This document shows, piece by piece, positions 24,534 through 32,987 of a DNA stretch of 64,000 nt (positions within the stretch are counted from its first letter, which is position 1; each line of letters starts with the position of its first letter). Position numbers and translations under genes: made by a program. The stretch is from NCBI GenBank assembly GCA_018713255.1, contig DVFL01000019.1, positions 182,535 to 246,534 on the forward strand, written 5' to 3'. The stretch is from Candidatus Cottocaccamicrobium excrementipullorum (GTDB taxonomy: Bacteria; Bacillota; Clostridia; Lachnospirales; Lachnospiraceae). The notes under the pieces were generated by a model. It saw only the letters and a list, made by a program, of their open reading frames with translations. It was not told the DNA's origin and searched no databases.

Positions 24534-26003
24534 TTACCTTTTCGCCTTTTTTCCCATGGTACAGGCGCTGGCAAATACGAAGGCCAGGAAGCACAGGGCA
24601 ACTGCCATCCATCCAACAAGACGGAGAGTGCTTCCGCCTTTAAACATATCGTAATACCCCTTCAGATAAATGATCAAAATGATCAGCGGGATGCAGTAGG
24701 ACACATACCACTTCAGTCCTGCCGGGAAATGAATTCCTTCTCCTGCATTTGCTTCCTTCAGGAAATTCATCCATCCCCATCCGTTCCTTCTGGTACAGAA
24801 CAGTACATAGCCTAAACTTCCTAAAGGAAGCAGATTGTTGGACACAATAAAGTCCTCAAAATCCATAATGGTTGTTCCCTGTCCTAAAGGCGCAATCCCG
24901 GAAAGCAGGTTAAAGCCCAGAACACAGGGCATGCTCAGCACCATAATCGCCGCAGCGCAAACCAAAACGCTCTTTTTTCTTGACCAGCCGAAAAGGTCAA
25001 TATTAAACGAAATCAGATTTTCAAACACCGCAATAATGGTCGTCAGCGCTGCAAAGGACAAAAACAGGAAGAACAACGCGCTCCATACGGCGCCCCCCGC
25101 CATCTGCGCAAAAATATTCGGCAGGGTGATAAATACCAGACTGGGGCCGGAGCCTGGCTCAATGCCAAAGGCAAAGCAAGAAGGAATAATAATAAATCCA
25201 GCCATCAATGCAACGGAAGTATCCAGCACTGTGATGCTGATGGCCTCGCCCGTAAGGCTTCTCTCCTTAGGCATATAGCTTCCGAAAATCATCATGGCGC
25301 CGATTCCGATGGATAAGGTAAAGAAGGACTGACTTAAGGCGCCGAACACCACATTTCCAATACCATTTTCCACCATCTTTTTAAAATCAGGAATCAGATA
25401 AAACCGCAGTCCAGCTTCCGCTCCATCCATTAACACCGAGTGAACTGCCATCACCAGCATAATCATCAGCAGCGCCGCCATCATTACCTTGGACACTTTT
25501 TCAATGCCGTTTTTTAATCCCATAGCACATACGGCAAAACAGGCTACGCAGACCAAAAGCGTCCAGAAAATCATGGTAGGCGCATCTGCCAGCATGGAAT
25601 TAAAGGCACCGGTCACATATTCCGTCGATGCTCCCATAAACTCTCCGCGAAGGCTGCGCCAGCAATAATAAAGCATCCAGCCTCCTACCATAGTATAAAA
25701 CATCATCAGCAGATAGCATCCCAAAATTCCGATCCATTTCATCCAATGGAAATGTCCTCCCGCCGGCTCAAGCTTTTCAAACCCTGTCGCCACGCTCTGA
25801 CGGCTGCATCGCCCAATGGCAAACTCGCACACCAGAACGGGAATCCCCAACATCAGAAGGAAACACAGATAAATCAGAATAAAAGCCGCCCCTCCATACT
25901 CTCCGCACAGATACGGGAATTTCCACACATTCCCCAAACCGATGGCACAGCCGGCAGACACCAAAATAAAGCCTAACCGGGAGCCAAATTTTTCTCTCTC
26001 CAT
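24534..26003 (-). CDS. Sodium-dependent neurotransmitter-symporter-family transporter (NSS/SNF)
   Basis: The 489-residue membrane protein matches LeuT-fold NSS transporters. REKFGSRLGFILVSAGCAIGLGNVWKFPY is TM1 with the unwound Na+/substrate site, followed by GIPVLVCEFAIGR and an ACFAVCAMGLKNGIEKVSK segment. About 11 to 12 membrane segments are visible. These proteins import amino acids with Na+; tryptophan or tyrosine transport is common in the clostridial subgroup, but the substrate here is not determined. It has its own start after a weak AGGTAT site and lies about 110 bp upstream of the isomerase gene. Confidence 0.9.
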   Translation of the reverse strand: MEREKFGSRLGFILVSAGCAIGLGNVWKFPYLCGEYGGAAFILIYLCFLLMLGIPVLVCEFAIGRCSRQSVATGFEKLEPAGGHFHWMKWIGILGCYLLMMFYTMVGGWMLYYCWRSLRGEFMGASTEYVTGAFNSMLADAPTMIFWTLLVCVACFAVCAMGLKNGIEKVSKVMMAALLMIMLVMAVHSVLMDGAEAGLRFYLIPDFKKMVENGIGNVVFGALSQSFFTLSIGIGAMMIFGSYMPKERSLTGEAISITVLDTSVALMAGFIIIPSCFAFGIEPGSGPSLVFITLPNIFAQMAGGAVWSALFFLFLSFAALTTIIAVFENLISFNIDLFGWSRKKSVLVCAAAIMVLSMPCVLGFNLLSGIAPLGQGTTIMDFEDFIVSNNLLPLGSLGYVLFCTRRNGWGWMNFLKEANAGEGIHFPAGLKWYVSYCIPLIILIIYLKGYYDMFKGGSTLRLVGWMAVALCFLAFVFASACTMGKKAKR

Positions 26004-26125
26004 ACCTAATTTCCCCTAACTTGTGTATTTGCTTTTTCACCTGCGAAAGAATATCAGCCCCATTTTATTCCTAAACAGGCAATATATTATTATAGTATGA
26101 TCTCCCGGAAATTGCAACGAAAAGA

Positions 26126-26177
26126 CAGCAGCACCAGAAAACGAAGTCCTTTTCGGCGCCGTTTTCTGGTGCTGCTG
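26126..26177 (-). terminator. Terminator after the cyclopropane fatty acid synthase gene
   Basis: A 17-bp stem, CAGCAGCACCAGAAAAC with its complement, and an 18-base loop. On the minus strand TCTTTTCG follows. Confidence 0.65.
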
Positions 26178-26203
26178 CAGTTAACTGACATCACAGTGTT
26201 CAA

Positions 26204-27388
26204 TTAATACCATCTAACCATTGGAATTGTGTTGTTTACTCCCTTAGAAACCAAGATCTGATGAATATCTATAATTCCATTGTGGAAAGTAGCGGCGCAG
26301 GCTGACAAATATAAATCCCACATGCGGATAAACCGCTCATCAAACATCCCGCGAATCTGGTCCAGATGCTCCGTAAAATTCTTCTCCCAGCAAAGGAGAG
26401 TCTTATTATAATGAAGCCGCAGATTCTCCACATCTAATGTATGGAAATTATCCTCGGACAGACAGTTGATCATCTCCCGCAGGCTGGGCACTACTCCGCC
26501 GGGGAAAATATATTTCTTAATCCAGGGATCTCCCGGATGCTCTTTCAGCGCGCTGATAAAATGAAGCAGGAAAAGGCCACCGTCCTTCATGACCTGATCA
26601 ACACAGTCCACAAACAGCTTATAGTTCTCCCGTCCCACATGTTCAACCATGCCCACGCTGACTACCCGGTCAAATTTCATGCCGCTTGCCGGAAGATCCC
26701 GATAATCCATACGCTTCACCTGAAGATAATCTTCCAGTCCCTGTTCTTTAATCCGACGCTCAAACTCCTTGCACTGCTCATGGCTCAAGGTAATTCCCGT
26801 GCCTTTAATCTTATATTTTTTCGCCGCCTCAATCAGAAGGAATCCCCATCCGCATCCAATATCCAGAAGGCTCATGCCTTCTTCGAGATGCAGCTTCTCC
26901 AGAATATAATCTACCTTATTGACCTGAGCCTGATACAATGAATCATCCGGATGCTTAAAATATGCGCAGGAATAGCTCATGGTTTCGTCCAGCCAAAGCT
27001 TATAAAAATCATTGCCAATGTCATAATGGCTGGTAACTTCTTTCTCCTGATTTTTCTTGGAAGAGGAAGTAAACATCAGCTTTTTCAGCGCGTGCTCGTC
27101 CGTGGAAAATTTTCCCATTTGTCCCAAGAAATGATCCAGAGCTTCATACAAATTTCCTTCAATTTCCAGATCTCCGTCCATGTACGCCTCGCCTAAGGCC
27201 AGGGATGTGCTGTTCAGCAGCTTCGCCACTGGAATGGCTTCTTTGAAATCAACGGTAAAAGCAGGCTTGCCCTCCCCTATGGGATACTCGCTGTCTTTAA
27301 ATTTCACGAGAAACGGGTAATCCGTAAAACGGCTGAGAAACTGGACCATGGCTTTCTCTTCTGCTTTTTCTTCTAATGCCTTAAACAT
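26204..27388 (-). CDS. cfa: Cyclopropane-fatty-acyl-phospholipid synthase
   Basis: The 394-residue protein has an N-terminal lipid-binding part (FKEAIPVAKLLNSTSLALGEAYMDGDLEIEG) and a C-terminal SAM methyltransferase domain with YDIGNDFYKLWLDETMSYSCAYF, LDIGCGWGFLLIEAA and VSVGMVEHVGRENY. It transfers a methylene group from S-adenosylmethionine to unsaturated phospholipid chains at the membrane, hardening the membrane against acid and other stress. Length matches Cfa (about 380). It stands alone, with a terminator behind it. Confidence 0.93.
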   Translation of the reverse strand: MFKALEEKAEEKAMVQFLSRFTDYPFLVKFKDSEYPIGEGKPAFTVDFKEAIPVAKLLNSTSLALGEAYMDGDLEIEGNLYEALDHFLGQMGKFSTDEHALKKLMFTSSSKKNQEKEVTSHYDIGNDFYKLWLDETMSYSCAYFKHPDDSLYQAQVNKVDYILEKLHLEEGMSLLDIGCGWGFLLIEAAKKYKIKGTGITLSHEQCKEFERRIKEQGLEDYLQVKRMDYRDLPASGMKFDRVVSVGMVEHVGRENYKLFVDCVDQVMKDGGLFLLHFISALKEHPGDPWIKKYIFPGGVVPSLREMINCLSEDNFHTLDVENLRLHYNKTLLCWEKNFTEHLDQIRGMFDERFIRMWDLYLSACAATFHNGIIDIHQILVSKGVNNTIPMVRWY

Positions 27389-27542
27389 ATTCCGCCTCCT
27401 GTTTTCTTAATTTCCCACCCAATGTATTCCCCTTTTTTGCAGTGAATATACCTTTTCCGCTTTCCGTATTATAGATCTTTTTCGGTAAAAAGTAAAATTT
27501 TGTTCGGCAGTAAACTTTCGGCGGCGTCCCCATTCCCCGGGA

Positions 27543-27863
27543 TTAATACTTCCATAGCTTTTCCACATCTACCTTAAAAACAGTGGCTCCTCCCACTTTC
27601 ACTCCCTTGATTACATCCACCATGGTCCGGCCATTATACTCGGAGACTTTACATTCTTCCACTCGTTCGGTACAGTTTTGACGAATATACTGAAGAATTT
27701 CTTCCTCCCTGGATTTTTCCACGCAGACCATCAGCGTAACATTCCGTTTATTTAAATACAATCCCTCCGTGGCAAACTTGGTAGCCAGAATCCGGTGCTG
27801 CTTAAACACAATGGAAAGGCGCTCATAATCCACTTCCTGAACAATAATGATCAATAATTCCAT
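27543..27863 (-). CDS. Cyclic-di-AMP receptor, DarA-like PII-type protein
   Basis: The 106-residue protein starts MELLIIIVQEVDYERLSIVFKQHRILATKFATEGLYLNKRNVTL, which follows the DarA pattern (I-V-Q-D-x-D, A-T-K-x-A-T-x-G). REEEILQYIRQNC is the family's last helix. DarA proteins are PII-like trimers that bind cyclic-di-AMP and influence wall and osmotic homeostasis. I start it at ATG 27863 after AGGAG; a longer frame lacks this site. It is divergent from the VanW gene across two good promoters. Confidence 0.8.
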   Translation of the reverse strand: MELLIIIVQEVDYERLSIVFKQHRILATKFATEGLYLNKRNVTLMVCVEKSREEEILQYIRQNCTERVEECKVSEYNGRTMVDVIKGVKVGGATVFKVDVEKLWKY

Positions 27864-27924
27864 CTCTTCTCCTCTCTCCCCGAAGATCTTCATCGCTGTC
27901 TTCTCAAGGTTATGAACTGTTATG

Positions 27925-27953
27925 ATTATATAATGGGAAGAAAGAGATTGCAA
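27925..27953 (-). promoter_or_regulatory. Promoter of the DarA-like gene
   Basis: Minus strand TTGCAA (27948-27953), 17 bp, TATAAT (27925-27930). Confidence 0.6.
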
Positions 27954-27959
27954 TGCTTC

Positions 27960-27989
27960 TTGACAGCATAACAGGCCTTCTTATATAAT
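27960..27989 (+). promoter_or_regulatory. Promoter of the VanW-family gene
   Basis: Perfect TTGACA (27960-27965), 18 bp, perfect TATAAT (27984-27989), about 95 bp before the start codon. It is back to back with the DarA-gene promoter. Confidence 0.65.
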
Positions 27990-28084
27990 CCCAATGTAGG
28001 AATGGTACAATAGGTTAGCTGTATCTTCCCGTCCTCCTTGCCAAAAAAGGGCGGGAACACATTTATAGAAAGGCAAGATCAAGC

Positions 28085-29884
28085 ATGACAAATCGAAAAT
28101 CTCCACAACGAAACACCCATTATTCCTCCCGCCGGAGGTCCATGAGAAAAAAGGACAGGGAAAGGCAGCTTCTGATAAAAGGATGCATGCTGGCCCTTGT
28201 TCTTTTTCTTATCCTGGTCATCATCCTGACATTAAAATCCTGCGGCCGGGATTCCTCTTCTCCTGCTGAAACCAGTCAAGAAGGCAGCGCTCTTTCCATG
28301 CCCTCTGGTCATCTAACCGTAAATGGGATCTCCCTGGATGGCCTCACCTTTGATCAGGCAGTGGACGCCATTATCGCCCCCTATTCCTGGTCCATGACTG
28401 CAGTCTGCGAAGAGAAAACCGTCCCAGTGTCCAACTTAATTGAAATTAAAACCAGACGGCTTCTGGAGGATGCCTGCCAGAACACTCAGGGCGGCAGCTA
28501 CACTTTCGATTTTCAGGATATGGAAGATGTTATCCAGGAAGAAACCGCCGCACTGGCGTCCCGCTTAGCCACCCCGCCTAAAAACAGCACGCTGGATCAC
28601 TTTGATAGCCAGACAGGGAAATTCGTATTTACCGAAGGCTCCGCCGGCCTTACGGTAGATCAGGACCAGCTGTCTCAGGATCTTCGCAGCGCCCTGAAAA
28701 ATAAGCAGTACGATGCGGTGATCACCGCTTATGCTTCTGAAGCCCAGCCAGAAGCGGACAGCGCCGTGCAGTCCAAGTACAAAACCCTGGCGACATTTAC
28801 CACCACAACGACTAACAACGCCAAACGAAATACTAACGTAAAGCTTGCTGCCGACGCCTTAAACGGCACTATCCTTCAGCCTGGGGAAGAATTCTCCTTT
28901 AACGCTGTTGTGGGCGAACGAACTGCAGAAAAAGGATACCAGGCAGCAGCAGCATACAACAGCGGCGAGGTGGTCCAGGAACTGGGAGGCGGCGTCTGCC
29001 AGATCTCCAGCACCCTTTACCGGGTGGCTTTCCAATCTGGAATGGAAATTACTTACCGCCGCTCCCATACCTTTGAGCCCAATTACGTTACCCCTGGCCA
29101 GGACGCTACCATCAGCTGGGAACTTCCGGATTTCCGGTTTGTGAACACTTCTGAGGGCGCTGTCGGCATCCGGGCCAGCTATTCCAACCAGAAAGCCACC
29201 GTATCCATCTACGGCATTCCTGTGCTGGAAGAAGGCATCACATGGGATCTTTATTCCGAAAAAGTAAAAGAGCTGGATCCGCCAGAGCCTACTTATATTG
29301 AAGATCCGACCCTGGACCCAGGCACAGAAAAGCTAGATAAGGCAGGTTCTCAGGGAAGCACCTGGGTAACCTATAAGATTGTTTCTAAAGACGGAGTAGA
29401 AATCGAGCGGGTAAAGGATCACGAAAAAACTTATTTAGGACATGCACCTGTCATCCGCCGGAACACCGGTACAGAAAAGCTCTCTCCCGATGAGACAGAA
29501 TCTCCGGCAGAGACACCGGCACCTACCGTAGACGGAATGCCTGCAGATTATATTCCAGGCCAGGCTGATCCAGAGGAACACAAAAACACTTCATCCGAAA
29601 GCCGTCCAGCAGAAGAAGGACGAGAAACCAGCGAAGATAAGGGGAACGAAAATTCTTCAAAGGAAACCTCCTCTGCTTCAGTTCCAGAAACTGCTGCACC
29701 AGCAGAAACCTCTTCTGCAGAAACCACAGCCAAAGAATCATCCGCGGAAACCAGCGCTCCGGTTAGCAGCCAGGAAGAACCTTCTCCTGTTCCCCAGCCT
29801 AAAGATCCTGTTTCCGCCGGTCCGGATTCCTCTGGCCAAGGAGGAGCTGTGCCTACCATCGAACCTTTCAGCCAGATTTCCTGA
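28085..29884 (+). CDS. VanW-family membrane-anchored wall protein
   Basis: The 599-residue protein has a basic cytoplasmic start (residues 1-35), one membrane segment (about 36-52, GCMLALVLFLILVIILTL) and an extracellular rest. Residues 70-220 resemble the peptidoglycan-binding domain found before VanW. The VanW domain proper (about 240-375) includes NTNVKLAADALNGTILQPGE, VVQELGGGVCQISSTLYRVAF and RSHTFEPNYV. A G5-like segment follows near 415-455 (VTYKIVSKDGVEIERVKDHEKTYLG). The last 130 residues are a low-complexity Ser/Thr/Glu/Pro-rich tail, probably disordered in the wall. Its function in wall biology is not established. It is a single gene with its own promoter. Confidence 0.88.
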   Translation: MTNRKSPQRNTHYSSRRRSMRKKDRERQLLIKGCMLALVLFLILVIILTLKSCGRDSSSPAETSQEGSALSMPSGHLTVNGISLDGLTFDQAVDAIIAPYSWSMTAVCEEKTVPVSNLIEIKTRRLLEDACQNTQGGSYTFDFQDMEDVIQEETAALASRLATPPKNSTLDHFDSQTGKFVFTEGSAGLTVDQDQLSQDLRSALKNKQYDAVITAYASEAQPEADSAVQSKYKTLATFTTTTTNNAKRNTNVKLAADALNGTILQPGEEFSFNAVVGERTAEKGYQAAAAYNSGEVVQELGGGVCQISSTLYRVAFQSGMEITYRRSHTFEPNYVTPGQDATISWELPDFRFVNTSEGAVGIRASYSNQKATVSIYGIPVLEEGITWDLYSEKVKELDPPEPTYIEDPTLDPGTEKLDKAGSQGSTWVTYKIVSKDGVEIERVKDHEKTYLGHAPVIRRNTGTEKLSPDETESPAETPAPTVDGMPADYIPGQADPEEHKNTSSESRPAEEGRETSEDKGNENSSKETSSASVPETAAPAETSSAETTAKESSAETSAPVSSQEEPSPVPQPKDPVSAGPDSSGQGGAVPTIEPFSQIS

Positions 29885-30015
29885 AAGAAATGTTAAACTT
29901 TTTTTTCACAAATTTATATTTTTTAAAGGTTCCTGTCACAATCCAGACACATTTTTCTTCTATACTGATGACAGTTGCTAAAAAAGGCAACAAAAAATAC
30001 TTTTTCATACTCATA

Positions 30016-30060
30016 CCGGATGGCTGAAGCCATCCGGCCCCCAAACTTTTCTTATTTTTT
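30016..30060 (+). terminator. Terminator after the VanW-family gene
   Basis: A perfect 10-bp stem, CCGGATGGCT with AGCCATCCGG (30016-30037), is followed by C-rich and then T-rich sequence with TTTTTT at 30055-30060. A smaller stem, GTTGC with GCAAC, lies upstream at about 29975-29993. Confidence 0.55.
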
Positions 30061-30073
30061 ACCTATCCTTCCT

Positions 30074-30162
30074 AAAAGGACAGCATAAGTCAAGTCATTA
30101 AGAAGACGTATTTTCTTCTTTTTCAGATCTTCCCCCTTTGACTTGCATGCTGTCCTTTTTTT
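30074..30162 (+). ncRNA. Candidate structured RNA or long terminator
   Basis: AAAAGGACAGCAT and AAGTCAA (30074-30093) pair with TTGACTT and ATGCTGTCCTTTT (30138-30159), leaving a 2-base bulge, and the stem runs into a T tract. Inside it AAGAAGA and TCTTCTT form a second hairpin. A TATACT -10-like element at about 29962 could start a transcript of roughly 190 bases. I do not recognise an Rfam family: the 5' half folds on itself, unlike 6S RNA. This stretch of 350 bp between the VanW and Hsp20 genes contains no coding gene. Confidence 0.35.
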
Positions 30163-30171
30163 GCAAGAAAA

Positions 30172-30199
30172 AAAGCCGCTGCAATCTGCAGCGGCCTTT
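30172..30199 (-). terminator. Terminator after the Hsp20 gene
   Basis: GCCGCTGCA pairs with TGCAGCGGC around ATC, and a T7 tract follows on the minus strand. Confidence 0.8.
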
Positions 30200-30234
30200 C
30201 TTCTTTTTCTCATTCAATTTCAGCATCTACGGAA

Positions 30235-30696
30235 TTATTCAATCGAAATATATTTCTTCTGCTCAACAGCAGGCTTTGCTTCCTTTTTCGGAATCGTGAG
30301 TTTCAGAATACCATGCTTAAACTCACCTTTGATCTCCGTCTCGGTCACATCCTCGCCTACATAGAAGGTACGCTCGCAGGCACCTGCATAACGTTCCCTC
30401 CGAATATAGCGGCCGGACTTCTTTTCCTGCTCATCCTGATCCAGTCCCTTAGCGGCGCTGACGGTCAGATAACCATCCTCCAAGGATACCTTTACTTCGT
30501 CCTTAGTAAATCCTGGCAGATCCATCTCCAGCTCATAAGCGGTATCGGTCTCCTTAATATCTGTCTTCATCAAGTTCTTTGCGTGATGACCATAAAGCTT
30601 TTTCTCAGCCTTTCTGCTGTCTCTGTCATCATAGAACGGAAAATCTCTCATAAAATCATCAAATAAATCTTCACCAAAAATACTAGGCATTAACAT
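30235..30696 (-). CDS. Hsp20/alpha-crystallin small heat-shock protein
   Basis: The 153-residue protein begins with LMPSIFGEDLFDDFMRDFPF and holds an alpha-crystallin domain from about 45 to 140: YELEMDLPGFTKDEVKVSLEDGYLTVSA, then RRERYAGACERTFYVGEDV, the conserved G-I-L in FKHGILKLTIPKKE, and a short tail. It is an ATP-independent holdase that binds unfolding proteins. Regulation by HrcA is indicated by a CIRCE element over the promoter. It is monocistronic. Length is normal for the family. Confidence 0.93.
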   Translation of the reverse strand: MLMPSIFGEDLFDDFMRDFPFYDDRDSRKAEKKLYGHHAKNLMKTDIKETDTAYELEMDLPGFTKDEVKVSLEDGYLTVSAAKGLDQDEQEKKSGRYIRRERYAGACERTFYVGEDVTETEIKGEFKHGILKLTIPKKEAKPAVEQKKYISIE

Positions 30697-30823
30697 AAAT
30701 CATCGCTCCTTTTCTATCCTAAACCATTATGTATCAACCTTGTTTTCCTGGAACCGGGATGTTTCAAGAGCTTTCAGATCCTTTTTAGAACCCTTTCTTT
30801 CTCTCTTCCTTCGTTCTGAATAC

Positions 30824-30866
30824 GTTATACCACTTATTATTAGCACTGTCAAGAGGTGAGTGCTAA
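30824..30866 (-). promoter_or_regulatory. hsp20 promoter with CIRCE operator (HrcA site)
   Basis: CIRCE occupies 30840-30866: TTAGCACTG, 9 bp, GAGTGCTAA, one mismatch from the consensus arms. On the minus strand a perfect -35 TTGACA (30847-30852) lies inside it, with 17 bp to TATAAC (30824-30829). HrcA bound here would block RNA polymerase directly. Confidence 0.88.
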
Positions 30867-30930
30867 TAATTTGTGAATTTTTTGTGTCTTTTTGTTTCGT
30901 CTGATAACTTTGCAATTTAGTAAAACTTAT

Positions 30931-30960
30931 TTGCCATAATCTCTCTTTATCCATTATAAT
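30931..30960 (+). promoter_or_regulatory. Promoter of the aldo/keto reductase gene
   Basis: TTGCCA (30931-30936), 18 bp, TATAAT (30955-30960), 55 bp before the start codon. The 318 bp between hsp20 and this gene hold only the two promoters and CIRCE. Confidence 0.55.
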
Positions 30961-31014
30961 AAAAAAGGAATTAAAGCTGCAATCACAAAGTCAACGGAAA
31001 GGAGTATGACCATT

Positions 31015-32148
31015 ATGATTTACAAAGAATTTCAGGATCTTAAACTGTCTGCTCTTGGCATGGGCTGTATGCGTCTTCCCGTTCTTCAGGGAAACGACTC
31101 TGCCGTAGATGAAGAAGCTGCCGCTGCCATCATCCACTGCGCCATGGAACACGGCATTAATTATTACGATACTGCCTGGGGATACCATGACGGTCACTCA
31201 GAAACCATCCTCGGACGGGCCCTGACCTCTTATCCCAGGGATCAGTTTTATCTGGCAGATAAATTTCCAGGTTACGACCTGGCCAATATGGATAAGGTAG
31301 AAGAAATTTTTGAGGAACAATTAAAGAAATGCGGCGTTGAATATTTTGATTTTTATCTTTTCCATAATGTGTGTGAAATGAACATTGACGCTTATTTGGA
31401 TCCAAGATATGGCATCTTGTCCTATCTTCTGGAGCAAAAAAAGAATGGACGAATCCGTCATCTGGGCTTTTCCTGCCACGGCGCTATGCCGGTGCTGAAA
31501 CGCTTTCTGGAAGCGGTGGGAAAACATATGGAATTTTGTCAGCTCCAGCTTAATTACATCGATTGGGAATTTCAGAACGCCAAGGAAAAAACCGCCCTGC
31601 TGGCAGAATATCATATTCCTGTATGGGTAATGGAACCGCTCCGGGGCGGACGGCTGGCCCGGCTCTCTGAGGAGGAAGCCGCTGTGCTCAAGCAGCTTCG
31701 TCCAGAAGAAGAAATTCCCGGATGGGCTTTCCGTTTCCTTCAGTCCGTTCCTGGAGTTACCATGATTCTCTCCGGCATGTCTGACCTGGATCAGCTTAAG
31801 GCTAATCTGGCTACCTTCGAAACAGAAAAACCCCTGTCTGACCAGGAAATGGACAGTCTGATGAATCTGGCAAAAAGCATGGTCAGCAAAACTGCCCTTC
31901 CCTGCACCGCCTGCCATTACTGCGTATCTCATTGTCCCCAGGGCTTGGACATTCCGAAGCTTCTGTCTCTTTACAATGAACACGCCTTTACCGGCGGAGG
32001 CTTCATCGCCCCTATGGCGCTGGCTGCCATCCCGGAAGACAAACAGCCTTCTTCCTGCATCGGCTGCCGCAGCTGCGAGGCCGTCTGTCCCCAGCAGCTG
32101 AACATTTCTGAAGCTATGGCAGATTTCGCTGCCAGACTTCAAGGTTAA
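31015..32148 (+). CDS. Aldo/keto reductase with C-terminal 4Fe-4S ferredoxin domain
   Basis: The 377-residue protein has an aldo/keto reductase barrel (LGMGCMRLPV, YDTAWGYHDGHSE with catalytic tyrosine, LADKFPG with lysine, FHNVCE) and a C-terminal ferredoxin-like domain. Its cysteine motifs are CTACHYCVSHCPQG (about 295-308) and CIGCRSCEAVCPQQL (about 345-360). Such proteins are common in anaerobes and may couple carbonyl reduction to ferredoxin, but the substrate is unknown. I start at ATG 31015, 10 bases after GGAG; an ATG three codons earlier is too close to the site. Confidence 0.88.
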   Translation: MIYKEFQDLKLSALGMGCMRLPVLQGNDSAVDEEAAAAIIHCAMEHGINYYDTAWGYHDGHSETILGRALTSYPRDQFYLADKFPGYDLANMDKVEEIFEEQLKKCGVEYFDFYLFHNVCEMNIDAYLDPRYGILSYLLEQKKNGRIRHLGFSCHGAMPVLKRFLEAVGKHMEFCQLQLNYIDWEFQNAKEKTALLAEYHIPVWVMEPLRGGRLARLSEEEAAVLKQLRPEEEIPGWAFRFLQSVPGVTMILSGMSDLDQLKANLATFETEKPLSDQEMDSLMNLAKSMVSKTALPCTACHYCVSHCPQGLDIPKLLSLYNEHAFTGGGFIAPMALAAIPEDKQPSSCIGCRSCEAVCPQQLNISEAMADFAARLQG

Positions 32149-32180
32149 GGAGCCTCTTAAAACATCCGCCGTCCTTGTCT

Positions 32181-32210
32181 AAGGCTTCAGCCTGCCGCTG
32201 AAGCCTTTTT
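32181..32210. terminator. Bidirectional terminator between reductase and Crp-type gene
   Basis: AAGGCTTCAGC pairs with GCTGAAGCCTT around a 5-base loop, with a T5 tract on the plus strand. Confidence 0.8.
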
Positions 32211-32212
32211 CA

Positions 32213-32887
32213 TTAAGATACCGGAAACTCTCCGCCTATCAGCCAAAAGTCCTTTCGCTTCACCTGAATTAAGCCGTCCCGCTGCATTTTCCCCAGCTCC
32301 GCAGACAGCGCAGACCGATCCACTCCCAAATAATCTGCCAGCTGCTGCCGGTTAAAGGGAATGGAAAACTCTCTGGAACCATGCTTCAGCGCTTCATAAG
32401 ATAAATAAGATAAAAGTCTTCCTCGAATGGTTTTTGATGAAGTATTGAAAATCCTTCTAGACAGCGTTAAGTTTTTCTGGGAAGATATCAACAGAAGATT
32501 GCGAATCAGCTGATGATGGAAACTGCAAAGTCTGGGGCACAGTGAAAGGACCTTTCTAATATCCAGGAAGAGAACCTGGGTATTTTCCGCTGCCCGCACA
32601 TTCACCATCAGCCGTTCCCCCGGCACACAGGCATAGGTCTCCGCAAAAATCTGTCCCGGACCTGCTTTATCCAGCACACTTCGGTTTCCCCACACATCGT
32701 CATTTTCAATCAATACACTTCCAGAGAGTACCATCCCCAAGGCAGAAACCACATCTCCCGCCCGCAGAATCAATTCGTCTTTCTCATAAGTTCTGGATTT
32801 TCCCTGAAGACAGTTCAGAATTTTCTCCCTTTCCCCTGGCTCAAAGCCCTGAAAAAGAGGAGCATTGGCAAAAAGATCTTTCTCCAT
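32213..32887 (-). CDS. Crp/Fnr-family regulator, probably of hcp
   Basis: The 224-residue protein has an N-terminal cyclic-nucleotide-binding-type domain (RTYEKDELILRAGDVVSALGMVLSGSVLI, then PGQIFAETYACVPG) and a C-terminal winged helix with FNRQQLADYLGVDRSALSAELGKMQRDGLI. No cysteine cluster typical of Fnr iron-sulfur binding stands at the N-terminus. I start at ATG 32887, 8 bases after AAAGGAG. It is divergent from hcp across a palindrome, a pattern known for HcpR-type nitrosative-stress regulators. The signal is not known. Confidence 0.88.
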   Translation of the reverse strand: MEKDLFANAPLFQGFEPGEREKILNCLQGKSRTYEKDELILRAGDVVSALGMVLSGSVLIENDDVWGNRSVLDKAGPGQIFAETYACVPGERLMVNVRAAENTQVLFLDIRKVLSLCPRLCSFHHQLIRNLLLISSQKNLTLSRRIFNTSSKTIRGRLLSYLSYEALKHGSREFSIPFNRQQLADYLGVDRSALSAELGKMQRDGLIQVKRKDFWLIGGEFPVS

Positions 32888-32901
32888 GATTTCTCCTTTT
32901 C

Positions 32902-32940
32902 GTTGTAGAAACAACAGTTTTATTTTCACCACTATAGTAT
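32902..32940 (+). promoter_or_regulatory. hcp promoter region with Crp/Fnr-type palindrome
   Basis: The palindrome GTTGT, 4 bp, ACAAC (32902-32915) lies between the divergent regulator and hcp. TAGTAT (32935-32940) is a possible -10 for hcp, which would place the palindrome near -40, the class II activator position. On the other strand it lies just downstream of a likely start site, compatible with autorepression. Confidence 0.45.
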
Positions 32941-32987
32941 ACTTCAGTCATCCACGCAACAACAATCTTGCAAACTAGGAGGAATCT

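Noticed and set aside
29970..30162. 6S RNA
   Set aside because: The length fits, but the two halves fold into separate hairpins instead of one long closed rod with a central bubble.
31321..32142. 273-codon minus-strand frame inside the aldo/keto reductase gene
   Set aside because: It is a shadow of a clear enzyme gene, without a start signal or family resemblance.
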